Source: Flavobacteriaceae bacterium (GTDB taxonomy: Bacteria; Bacteroidota; Bacteroidia; Flavobacteriales; Flavobacteriaceae). Taken from it: 64,000 bases of DNA. A model generated the notes under the pieces. That model ran no database searches. It was not told the origin of the DNA and saw only the letters and a program-made list of their open reading frames with translations. Shown piece by piece: positions 8,801 through 14,882 of the stretch (positions are counted from its first letter, which is position 1; each line of letters starts with the position of its first letter). The stretch covers positions 34,858-98,857 of the forward strand of contig JABDNT010000049.1 of the NCBI GenBank assembly GCA_013043685.1, in the 5' to 3' direction. Made by a program: the position numbers and the translations under genes.

Positions 8801-9733
8801 CACCTCATGAAACTGATAATCATTAAAGGTGCTAATATTCAAATTGGGAGTTCCAGTAGGCTCCACCATAGTCTGAACTCTCAACCCGGGTGATCCGCCG
8901 GCAGTAACATAATAATACGTATCGTCACTGTATGGATTGATATTGGTTGGGTTTTCCTCATTAAATCCGGCAGTTTTACCATAGAATAGTATAAAATCGG
9001 AGGCATCGAATGAACCATCTTCTTCCCCTACAACCTGGATTGCATTCTGTGGCAGGTCGTATTCGGTATTATTGTCGTTAATTTCGGGCAATGGATCTCC
9101 TCCATGACCATAAATTTTCAAGGTCCTGGGATCAATTCCGTCAGTATTCATCCCTAAATCACTAAGGAATGCCTTGTCGACCCGGTGAATTCCAGTATTC
9201 TCTATCTTAAATTTATACCAACTTCCACTAGCCAGTACAGAATTGGTAATGGGAATGCGCTTGTTCCCAGCTCGTGCTGCCCCATAGCTGTATGAAAGGG
9301 TAAAAGACTGAATCTTCCTAAGTACCCCATTCTGGCTGATCACAGGAGCCATGGTGAGCACCGAAAACAGCTTATTTCTTGAATAGGTGCTCTTTAAAGT
9401 GTACGATAAATTATTAGGTACCAGTGCCTTATTGATTTTGGCCAGTTCACTATTACTTAATGTGCCATAAACAATACCAGTAATGCGCACTGAATTCGGG
9501 TTTACCTCTCTTGTGTCGGGCCAAATTTGACTATATATTACCCTATCCTCACCCAATTGCAGGCTGGAAACATCTTTTCGCGCCTTTTTGGAGGTAGATA
9601 CTTCAGATTTTTTAGGTAGAAATGGTTGCTTGGTTTGTTTATCTTCCCAATCGACAACGATTGTTTTCGACTGACTAAAAAGCATAACAGGAAGGCTAAA
9701 TAGAACAAAAAGGAGTACTACTTTTCTCATCAT
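5885..9733 (-). CDS. porU: Type IX secretion sortase PorU
   Basis: A 1282-residue secreted gingipain-type (family C25) cysteine protease with an N-terminal signal peptide ending near residue 20. The catalytic dyad is visible as NYFGHGG (His787) and TVTCEFTKFDNP (Cys821). The C-terminus from about residue 1185 is a beta-sandwich sorting-type domain starting NYPNPF and containing a FlgD-like segment. PorU removes the C-terminal signal of type IX cargo at the cell surface and attaches cargo to lipopolysaccharide. It is the first gene of porU-porV-cdd and is divergent from gldJ. Confidence 0.95.
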   Translation of the reverse strand: MMRKVVLLFVLFSLPVMLFSQSKTIVVDWEDKQTKQPFLPKKSEVSTSKKARKDVSSLQLGEDRVIYSQIWPDTREVNPNSVRITGIVYGTLSNSELAKINKALVPNNLSYTLKSTYSRNKLFSVLTMAPVISQNGVLRKIQSFTLSYSYGAARAGNKRIPITNSVLASGSWYKFKIENTGIHRVDKAFLSDLGMNTDGIDPRTLKIYGHGGDPLPEINDNNTEYDLPQNAIQVVGEEDGSFDASDFILFYGKTAGFNEENPTNINPYSDDTYYYVTAGGSPGLRVQTMVEPTGTPNLNISTFNDYQFHEVDELSPALVGRKWFGNRFDIENEQSYEFSFPNIAPGTEIELDIKAAAASDISTSMAISVNGTSVDPLMFSAINDPKLLDLRDFEGNIPAGSETVTVDLVYNNSGNPASIAYLDYIRVGAIRQLTGTDGQLPFRYNEAELQSGIGEYQISNAGQFTQVWDVTEKSNITSKINEGGASVLSFKAFMGSAREYVAVNPNNYFAPVEGPQSLVLNQDIKGTIFNDESGNFKDIDYLIVTAPFLLQPALKLARHHKDLNGLNVKVVTTDKIYEEFSSGKQDITAIRNLVKYVYDNASSQEKQVKYLCLFGDASVDYKNRLSGNNNIVPVYHRYDRDFEVSTYRSFMSDEYFVMMDGQDGSMMTSDMSDIATGRILADNVNLANSLIDKIIEYSGTESYGNWRNNFVLVSDDADDRGDSRLQFDLDALGDEISSEKPFINVKKIHMDAFEQQTSAGGNRYPEVNEAMSNAIEVGALVLNYFGHGGEDGLAKEFVFTKDQAIELQNKGKYPCVITVTCEFTKFDNPLRITAGELTYWNRQGGAISLITTTRSISVGTGVEYNQELAPELFGFGTNIINPPAEALRRARNIITNNDKYVVFYVGDPAMHLAFPKQKVRLTTLNGVPIEQSTDTLQALSRVRLGGEVVDEQGNLLSNYNGRLEGKVYDKNVQRQTLGNDGARDQNGDLIILDFITLGEILFNGQATVTNGTFEFEFVVPRDIQIPVETGRVSLYSQRNLELEDQTGYDLRLRVGGLNENAPEDNQGPLISLFMNDESFVSGGITNNEPILIAKLEDENGINTASGIGHDITAIIDGDESNPFVLNEYYQAEIDDFTRGKATYKLRDLEKGLHTLTLKAWDVYNNSSTMDIQFVVAGNDELEVTRVLNYPNPFVNYTEFWFNHNRPFEPLEVQVQVFTVTGKVVWTKNQIVNTDGFLSRDIVWNGLDDFGDRIGKGVYVYKLTVKSTLTNQQIEKFEKLVIL

Positions 9734-9884
9734 AACAATTAACGTGCTAAATATACGGTTAGTATGAAGGATGATTCAAAGATTTTAACGAAAAATACTA
9801 TGTAATAAAATCAAAACATAAACGTTACCATTGAGGTCGGTAATGATAACCGGCCCTTACGCTTTATTAATATTTAAAATAATA

Positions 9885-9914
9885 TTGCACTTTTATCGTT
9901 AATTACTATATTGC
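9885..9914 (+). promoter_or_regulatory. Possible promoter for gldJ
   Basis: TTG at 9885-9887 and TATATTGC at 9907-9914 are separated by 19 bases. The -7 element matches only part of TAnnTTTG. It would give a leader of roughly 20 bases. The 208-bp divergent region between porU and gldJ (9734-9941) shows no other clear signal. Confidence 0.3.
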
Positions 9915-9941
9915 GAACCCAATTTTTTCATATTTGAAACT

Positions 9942-11618
9942 ATGAACTTGAGAAAAACCTTAGCGTTACAGCTATCTATTGCAGTAGTTGCAGTAGCACT
10001 ATTTGCTAGTTGTAACAAGTCCCGAGACTACAAAAACAGCTCCAGAGCAACCGGTTGGAAAATGAACGCCAAAGAAGGCGGTTTACAGTACAACGCGAAG
10101 GCCAAAGAGCAAGAAACCGGCCCCGGTTTAGTTTTCATCGAAGGTGGAACCTATACTATGGGACGTGTTCAGGATGATCCAATGCACGATTGGAACAACA
10201 CCCCAAACCAACAACACGTTCAATCCTTCTACATGGACGAAACAGAGGTAACCAACCTTATGTACCATGAATATTTGGAATGGATTAAGGGTGTTTTCCC
10301 ACCAAGTGACGATCAATACCGTAAAATTTATGAAGGAGCCTTGCCGGACACTTTGGTATGGCGAAACCGATTAGGGTATAACGAGGTGATGACCAACAAT
10401 TACCTGCGTCATCCTGCCTATGCAGATTACCCTGTGGTTGGAGTAAGCTGGATCCAGGCTGTAGAATTCAGTAACTGGCGTACAGATCGTGTAAATGAGC
10501 TCATTCTTGAACAAGAAGGCTTTACCACACGGAATGCCCGTTATGATGTAGAGGCTGGTCAGACTTTCAGTACCGATACGTACCTCAACGCACCTACCAT
10601 GACCTATGGTGGAAGTGACTCGATTACACGAGGTGGAAAAAGATCAGAGGCCTTATTAAAAAGAAATGAAGATAGTACCGGATTGTACGTACAACGTAAA
10701 GATGGATTACTACTTCCTGATTACCGACTACCTACTGAAGCCGAATGGGAATATGCGGCTCTGGGTCTGGTAGGATTAAGAAATTACAATGTATACCGTG
10801 GAAGAAAGAAATATCCATGGGATGGACAATATACCCGTTCAGGAAAAAGAAGAAGCCGTGGTGACCAATTAGCCAACTTCAAACAAGGTGACGGAGATTA
10901 CGGTGGTATTGCCGGATGGAGTGATGACGGTGCTGATATTACTGCTGAAGTAAAGTCTTACGAACCGAACGATTTCGGACTTTATGATATGGCCGGTAAT
11001 GTAGCAGAATGGGTTGCCGATGTTTACAGGCCTATAGTAGATGACGAATTCAACGATTTCAACTACTACCGTGGAAACGTATATACCAAGAACTATATAG
11101 GAGACGATGGTAAAGTAAAAGTAGTTACTGCCGACTCCATTGTATTCGACACCCTGTCGAACGGTAAGATCATTGCTCGTAACCTGCCAGGAGAAATCCT
11201 TCAGGTACCTGTTGATGAAGAGGAAACTTATCTCAGGACTCAGTTCTCGGAAAGTGATAATCGCGATTATCGTGATGGAGACCCAAGATCTACGCGATAT
11301 TACCAGTCTTTCAGTGATGTTGAGGACGGTGAAACTAGCGATACCAAGCGTATGTATAATTCACCTAAGCATGCCGTTTATGCAGATAGTTTAGGCCAAT
11401 TAGAACGCCAATACGATAAAGCCTCTAACCGTACGACACTTATTGATAATGAGGTACGAGTGTATAAAGGTGGATCATGGAGAGACCGTGATTACTGGTT
11501 AGATCCGGCACAAAGACGTTATTTCCCTCAGGATATGGCTACAGATTACATTGGTTTCCGATGTGCAATGTCTAGAGTTGGTTCTAAGAGTAAAAAAGGA
11601 AAACGTCCAAGACACTAG
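9942..11618 (+). CDS. gldJ: Gliding motility lipoprotein GldJ
   Basis: A 558-residue lipoprotein with a lipobox ending at Cys24 (LFASC). The body is a formylglycine-generating-enzyme (SUMF1)-like fold, visible as FIEGGTYTMGR near the start, DETEVTN, RLPTEAEWEYAA, YDMAGNVAEWV and, near the C-terminus, VYKGGSWRDR. In GldJ and GldK this fold is structural and not an active sulfatase-modifying enzyme. The protein is needed for gliding and for stability of the type IX motor and ring. It is transcribed away from porU and is followed by a strong terminator. Confidence 0.95.
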   Translation: MNLRKTLALQLSIAVVAVALFASCNKSRDYKNSSRATGWKMNAKEGGLQYNAKAKEQETGPGLVFIEGGTYTMGRVQDDPMHDWNNTPNQQHVQSFYMDETEVTNLMYHEYLEWIKGVFPPSDDQYRKIYEGALPDTLVWRNRLGYNEVMTNNYLRHPAYADYPVVGVSWIQAVEFSNWRTDRVNELILEQEGFTTRNARYDVEAGQTFSTDTYLNAPTMTYGGSDSITRGGKRSEALLKRNEDSTGLYVQRKDGLLLPDYRLPTEAEWEYAALGLVGLRNYNVYRGRKKYPWDGQYTRSGKRRSRGDQLANFKQGDGDYGGIAGWSDDGADITAEVKSYEPNDFGLYDMAGNVAEWVADVYRPIVDDEFNDFNYYRGNVYTKNYIGDDGKVKVVTADSIVFDTLSNGKIIARNLPGEILQVPVDEEETYLRTQFSESDNRDYRDGDPRSTRYYQSFSDVEDGETSDTKRMYNSPKHAVYADSLGQLERQYDKASNRTTLIDNEVRVYKGGSWRDRDYWLDPAQRRYFPQDMATDYIGFRCAMSRVGSKSKKGKRPRH

Positions 11619-11640
11619 TAATTATTAGTTTCAAATAAGG

Positions 11641-11682
11641 AAAACCCTCCAATACAGTTTCGGCTTTTTAGGAGGGTTTTTT
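11641..11682 (+). terminator. Rho-independent terminator of gldJ
   Basis: AAAACCCTCC (11641-11650) pairs with GGAGGGTTTT (11671-11680), and the T-run follows directly. It separates gldJ from murF. Confidence 0.85.
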
Positions 11683-11713
11683 ATATCTTTAATTTTCTGA
11701 AAATAAACTTCCT

Positions 11714-12994
11714 TTGAAGATAGAGACCTTACACTCGCATTTTTTGAAAAGTAGTGGTATTTGTACCGATACACGTAAGATTAAAAAGAATTGCCTTTTT
11801 TTTGCCCTTAAAGGCGAAAACTTCAACGGTAACGAGTTTGCCCAGGAAGCACTCGATAAAGGTGCGTATAAAGCTGTAATAGACGATATTTCTGCTCACA
11901 AGAATACCGGTGAGACCATACTCCACGGAAATGCACTTTCCCTTCTTCAGAAATTGGCGACTTTCCACAGGAACTACATTAAGGTTCCTATTATAGCGTT
12001 AACGGGTAGTAATGGAAAAACCACTACAAAAGAACTTATCAACGCCGTGTTATCACAAAAATACCGGACTTCAGCGACCCAGGGCAATCTAAATAACCAT
12101 ATAGGTGTGCCCTTAACCCTGTTATCTATGGATCAGGAAACGGAAATGGGTATAGTGGAAATGGGTGCAAACCACTTGAAGGAAATCGCACTTCTTAGCA
12201 GTATCACGGAGCCGGATTTCGGGCTCATAACGAATTTCGGAAAAGCTCATTTAGAGGGGTTTGGAGGTGTTGAAGGAGTAATTCGTGGCAAATCGGAATT
12301 GTACACGCATATCAGGGATCATGATAAAATGGTATTTGTTAATGGCAATGACTCCAAACAGATGGAGCTCACCGGTGATATGAAAAGAATTACTTTCGGA
12401 AGTGGAGACTTTGATTATAACGTGGTTTTAAAAAATGCCTCCGGTGAATTACTGCTGCAATACGAAGGTATAGATATACAAAGTAACTTAATCGGAATCT
12501 ATAATTTTCACAATATAGCAGCCGCGATCGCTATAGGCAGCTACTTCCAGATAGATAACGAGCAGATAAAGACTGCTATCGAAGGGTATGTTCCACTAAA
12601 CAATCGTTCACAGCTGATTCAGCGAGATGGCTTCAACATAATTATGGACGCTTACAATGCAAATCCCACGAGTATGATGGCGGCTATAGAGAATTTCCAA
12701 CAGGCTGCAGGTGACCAAAAGATCATGATACTGGGCGATATGTTCGAGTTAGGTAAAAGTGCGGCCGAGGAACATCAGCACATCGTAAATTACCTGGAAG
12801 CCCACCCGTTTGGTCAGGCATTTTTGCTAGGATCGAATTTCAACAGGACCACCTCGACCAAAGATCATATTAGGACTTTTAATTCATTTGAAGACTTCAA
12901 AAAAGAATGGGTAAATCTCGATCTGACAGGCACCAATTTACTCGTGAAAGGATCCCGCGGAATGGCCCTGGAACGTGTTCTGGAATTGATATAA
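11714..12994 (+). CDS. murF: UDP-N-acetylmuramoyl-tripeptide--D-alanyl-D-alanine ligase MurF
   Basis: A 426-residue Mur ligase. The ATP-binding P-loop TGSNGKTTT lies at residues 97-105, followed by the central-domain signature NHIGVPLTLL and the C-terminal domain with DAYNANPTSM. It adds D-Ala-D-Ala to the UDP-MurNAc tripeptide in the last cytoplasmic step of peptidoglycan precursor synthesis. The start codon is TTG (11714), chosen because the protein then begins at the usual place for the family (KIETLH). No ATG lies nearby in frame. The gldJ-murF order is common in Flavobacteriaceae. Confidence 0.93.
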   Translation: MKIETLHSHFLKSSGICTDTRKIKKNCLFFALKGENFNGNEFAQEALDKGAYKAVIDDISAHKNTGETILHGNALSLLQKLATFHRNYIKVPIIALTGSNGKTTTKELINAVLSQKYRTSATQGNLNNHIGVPLTLLSMDQETEMGIVEMGANHLKEIALLSSITEPDFGLITNFGKAHLEGFGGVEGVIRGKSELYTHIRDHDKMVFVNGNDSKQMELTGDMKRITFGSGDFDYNVVLKNASGELLLQYEGIDIQSNLIGIYNFHNIAAAIAIGSYFQIDNEQIKTAIEGYVPLNNRSQLIQRDGFNIIMDAYNANPTSMMAAIENFQQAAGDQKIMILGDMFELGKSAAEEHQHIVNYLEAHPFGQAFLLGSNFNRTTSTKDHIRTFNSFEDFKKEWVNLDLTGTNLLVKGSRGMALERVLELI

Positions 12995-13023
12995 TTTAAT
13001 AATCCATTTTTTACAATTTATAT

Positions 13024-13053
13024 TTGTGTTATATAAAAACTACCTTATATTTG
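13024..13053 (+). promoter_or_regulatory. Promoter of tRNA-Val(TAC)
   Basis: TTG at 13024-13026 and TATATTTG at 13046-13053 are separated by 19 bases, an exact fit to the flavobacterial consensus. The predicted start lies about 10 bases before the tRNA. Confidence 0.7.
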
Positions 13054-13069
13054 CATCCGCTAACTGCAA

Positions 13070-13144
13070 GGGCGCGTAGCTCAGTTGGTTCAGAGCACTT
13101 GGTTTACACCCAAGGGGTCAGGGGTTCGAATCCCTTCGCGCCCA
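13070..13144 (+). tRNA. tRNA-Val (anticodon TAC)
   Basis: A 75-nt cloverleaf. The acceptor arms are GGGCGCG (13070-13076) and CGCGCCC (13137-13143) with discriminator A. The D-arm has GCTC and GAGC. The anticodon stem CTTGG/CCAAG encloses TTTACAC, giving anticodon TAC. The T-arm loop is TTCGAAT. CCA is not encoded. The strong promoter upstream and terminator downstream make it a single-gene transcript. Confidence 0.95.
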
Positions 13145-13210
13145 CATCAAAACCCATCCGTTCACTCGGTTGGGTTTTTTCGTTTCTGCTCGGGATTCGA
13201 ACAGCCAACA
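13134..13210 (+). repeat. 77-bp direct repeat, copy 1 (tRNA-Val 3' end plus terminator)
   Basis: The segment starts in the tRNA T-arm (CTTCGCGCCCAC) and extends through the terminator to CAGCCAACA. It recurs 135 bases downstream at 13269-13345 with a single mismatch (G versus A in GGGATTCGAAC). Copy 1 is the one attached to the intact tRNA. Confidence 0.9.
13148..13180 (+). terminator. Terminator of tRNA-Val(TAC)
   Basis: AACCCA-T-CCG pairs with CGG-T-TGGGTT around a six-base loop and is followed by a run of Ts. An identical hairpin occurs in the second repeat copy at 13283-13315. Confidence 0.7.
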
Positions 13211-13231
13211 CGCCTCCTGGCCCGATCGTTA

Positions 13232-13252
13232 AAATGATCCACCGGATCATTT
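13232..13252. repeat. Perfect 9-bp palindrome with 3-base loop between the repeats
   Basis: AAATGATCC (13232-13240) and GGATCATTT (13244-13252) flank ACC. The pairing extends outwards imperfectly through GTTAA and TTAAC. It lies in the 58-bp spacer between the two repeat copies and has no T-run. Its role is unknown. Confidence 0.7.
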
Positions 13253-13268
13253 CTTAACACTCCGTCCT

Positions 13269-13345
13269 CTTCGCGCCCACATCAAAACCCATCCGTTCAC
13301 TCGGTTGGGTTTTTTCGTTTCTGCTCGGGATTCAAACAGCCAACA
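13269..13345 (+). repeat. 77-bp direct repeat, copy 2 (tRNA-Val remnant plus terminator)
   Basis: This is a copy of 13134-13210 with one substitution. It begins with the last bases of the tRNA acceptor arm but lacks the rest of a tRNA, so it is a remnant of a second tRNA copy or the far end of an insertion that duplicated the tRNA tail. Confidence 0.88.
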
Positions 13346-13392
13346 AAATAAGATTATCCACTTCCAATGACGTGGAATTTTTTTTTAAGCGT

Positions 13393-13400
13393 TATCTTTG
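13393..13400 (+). promoter_or_regulatory. -7 element of tRNA-Val(GAC)
   Basis: TATCTTTG matches TAnnTTTG exactly, 11 bases before the tRNA. The -33 region is poor: no TTG lies 17-23 bases upstream, only a TGG-containing stretch. Confidence 0.55.
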
Positions 13401-13411
13401 AGGAACGATAA

Positions 13412-13486
13412 GGGTCATTAACTCAGTTGGTTCAGAGTGTTACCTTGACAGGGTAGAAGTCACTGGTTCGAATCCAGTATGACCCA
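13412..13486 (+). tRNA. tRNA-Val (anticodon GAC)
   Basis: A 75-nt cloverleaf with acceptor GGGTCAT/ATGACCC (13412-13418, 13479-13485) and discriminator A. The anticodon stem TTACC/GGTAG (with one G-T pair) encloses TTGACAG, anticodon GAC. The T-arm is CTGG-TTCGAAT-CCAG. CCA is not encoded. It is the second valine isoacceptor within 350 bases. Confidence 0.93.
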
Positions 13487-13496
13487 CATCAAGCAC

Positions 13497-13523
13497 AATC
13501 CCAATGCGATATGCATTGGGATT
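13497..13523 (+). terminator. Hairpin after tRNA-Val(GAC)
   Basis: AATCCCAATGC (13497-13507) pairs perfectly with GCATTGGGATT (13513-13523). Only a short T-rich tail follows. A second hairpin follows at 13536-13560 (GAAACTGAAAT with ATTTCAAGTTTC). No gene is seen between 13487 and 13653. Confidence 0.6.
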
Positions 13524-13653
13524 TATCATTTCAGAGAAACTGAAATTTATTTCAAGTTTCGAGGAAATTATAAATCAATGAGCGAAGCGAATGGGATTGT
13601 ATTTGCAAAAGTGGTGCAATTCTGGATCATGAAGTAATCCATCAATGCATGCG

Positions 13654-14844
13654 TCATATCACTTCAGCGACCGTAAATGTGCTTCCTCCAACATAGATAA
13701 CATCTTCCTTTCCTGCCTTTTCCAGGGCACTTCGTAATGCTTCTTTTACCGAATTAAAAGCTTCTCCAAACAGCTTAAATTCTGCAGCTTTTAATTTCAG
13801 TTTTTTTGCATCCATACCGCGGGGAACATCAGGTTTACAAAAATGATATACTGCGTCACCGGGAAATAATGGCAGTATCGGTTCAAGATCTTTATCGTCC
13901 ACTACCCCCAACACTATGAATAATTTTTCATACTGTTCTGCCCGCAGCTGTTCCAGCGCCATCTCAAGTCCTTCTCTGTTATGCGCGGTGTCGCAAATCA
14001 CTTTTGGTTTATCCTCAATAATCTCCCACCTTCCTCTTAAACCCGTGGTTTGACTCACTGTGAGTAGGCCTTTTTCAGCAGCGTCAATCGGAATATTCCA
14101 ATGCAACTCTCTCATAACACGAATAATTGCCAATGTCGTTCTCAAGTTTTTCTGCTGATAAGCACCCCTCAGATCAGTTTTGTAATTTGGTAAATCCTGT
14201 TCTTCAGCAAAACAAATAGGCGCAAGATTCTGTTCGGCCACTTGTTCGAACACATAACGTGTTTCCTTCTGTATCTCTCCAATTACCACTGGCACCCCTT
14301 CCTTGATGATTCCAGCTTTTTCGATGGCTATTTCTTCCAGGGTATTACCGAGGAAGTTCATATGATCGAAACCAATATTTGTAATTACCGAAACTTCCGG
14401 AGTAATAATATTTGTACTATCCAGCCTTCCTCCCAGTCCAACTTCAATTACAGCTATATCTACTTCTTCGTCTCTGAAATATTCGAAAGCAAGGCCTACC
14501 GTCATCTCGAAAAATGACAAGGAGTTTTCTTCAAAGAATTCTCTGTGCAACCCAATAAAGCCTGTTACAAATTCCTTTTGGATCATGTCACCATTGATCC
14601 TGATGCGCTCCCTGAAATCTTTCAGATGGGGTGATGTGTATAATCCGACCTTGTATCCGGCATGCTGCAGAATAGCGGCCAGCATGTGACTCGTACTTCC
14701 TTTTCCATTGGTGCCGGCGATATGTACACTTTTGAAAGAACTCTCCGGATTACCGAGATGATCGGCCAATAGGACGGTATTGGACAGATCAGCTTTATAT
14801 GCTGCTTTTCCAACCCGTTGATACATTGGTAATTGATTGAACAA
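13654..14844 (-). CDS. folC: Bifunctional folylpolyglutamate synthase/dihydrofolate synthase
   Basis: A 396-residue Mur-ligase-like enzyme with P-loop GTNGKGST (residues 44-51) and the family segments YTSPHLKDFRERIRING and EVGLGGRLDSTN. It makes dihydrofolate from dihydropteroate and adds glutamates to folates. The listed start is a TTG at 14844. The frame stays open upstream with codons that read INYSETITW just before it, which match the usual start of family members. The true start could therefore be an ATC codon at 14871, since no ATG, GTG or TTG lies in frame there. It lies downstream of the propeller-protein gene on the same strand. Confidence 0.88.
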   Translation of the reverse strand: MFNQLPMYQRVGKAAYKADLSNTVLLADHLGNPESSFKSVHIAGTNGKGSTSHMLAAILQHAGYKVGLYTSPHLKDFRERIRINGDMIQKEFVTGFIGLHREFFEENSLSFFEMTVGLAFEYFRDEEVDIAVIEVGLGGRLDSTNIITPEVSVITNIGFDHMNFLGNTLEEIAIEKAGIIKEGVPVVIGEIQKETRYVFEQVAEQNLAPICFAEEQDLPNYKTDLRGAYQQKNLRTTLAIIRVMRELHWNIPIDAAEKGLLTVSQTTGLRGRWEIIEDKPKVICDTAHNREGLEMALEQLRAEQYEKLFIVLGVVDDKDLEPILPLFPGDAVYHFCKPDVPRGMDAKKLKLKAAEFKLFGEAFNSVKEALRSALEKAGKEDVIYVGGSTFTVAEVI

Positions 14845-14882
14845 CCAGGTTATGGTTTCTGAATAATTGATAACCTCAAGTG

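Noticed and set aside
13024..13257. 77-residue frame across the tRNA-Val(TAC) gene
   Set aside because: It overlaps a complete cloverleaf tRNA with promoter and terminator, and has no protein-like composition.
13201..13268. Degenerate tRNA on the minus strand in the spacer
   Set aside because: A TTCGAAT-like loop is present, but no stems pair around it and no acceptor arm is found.
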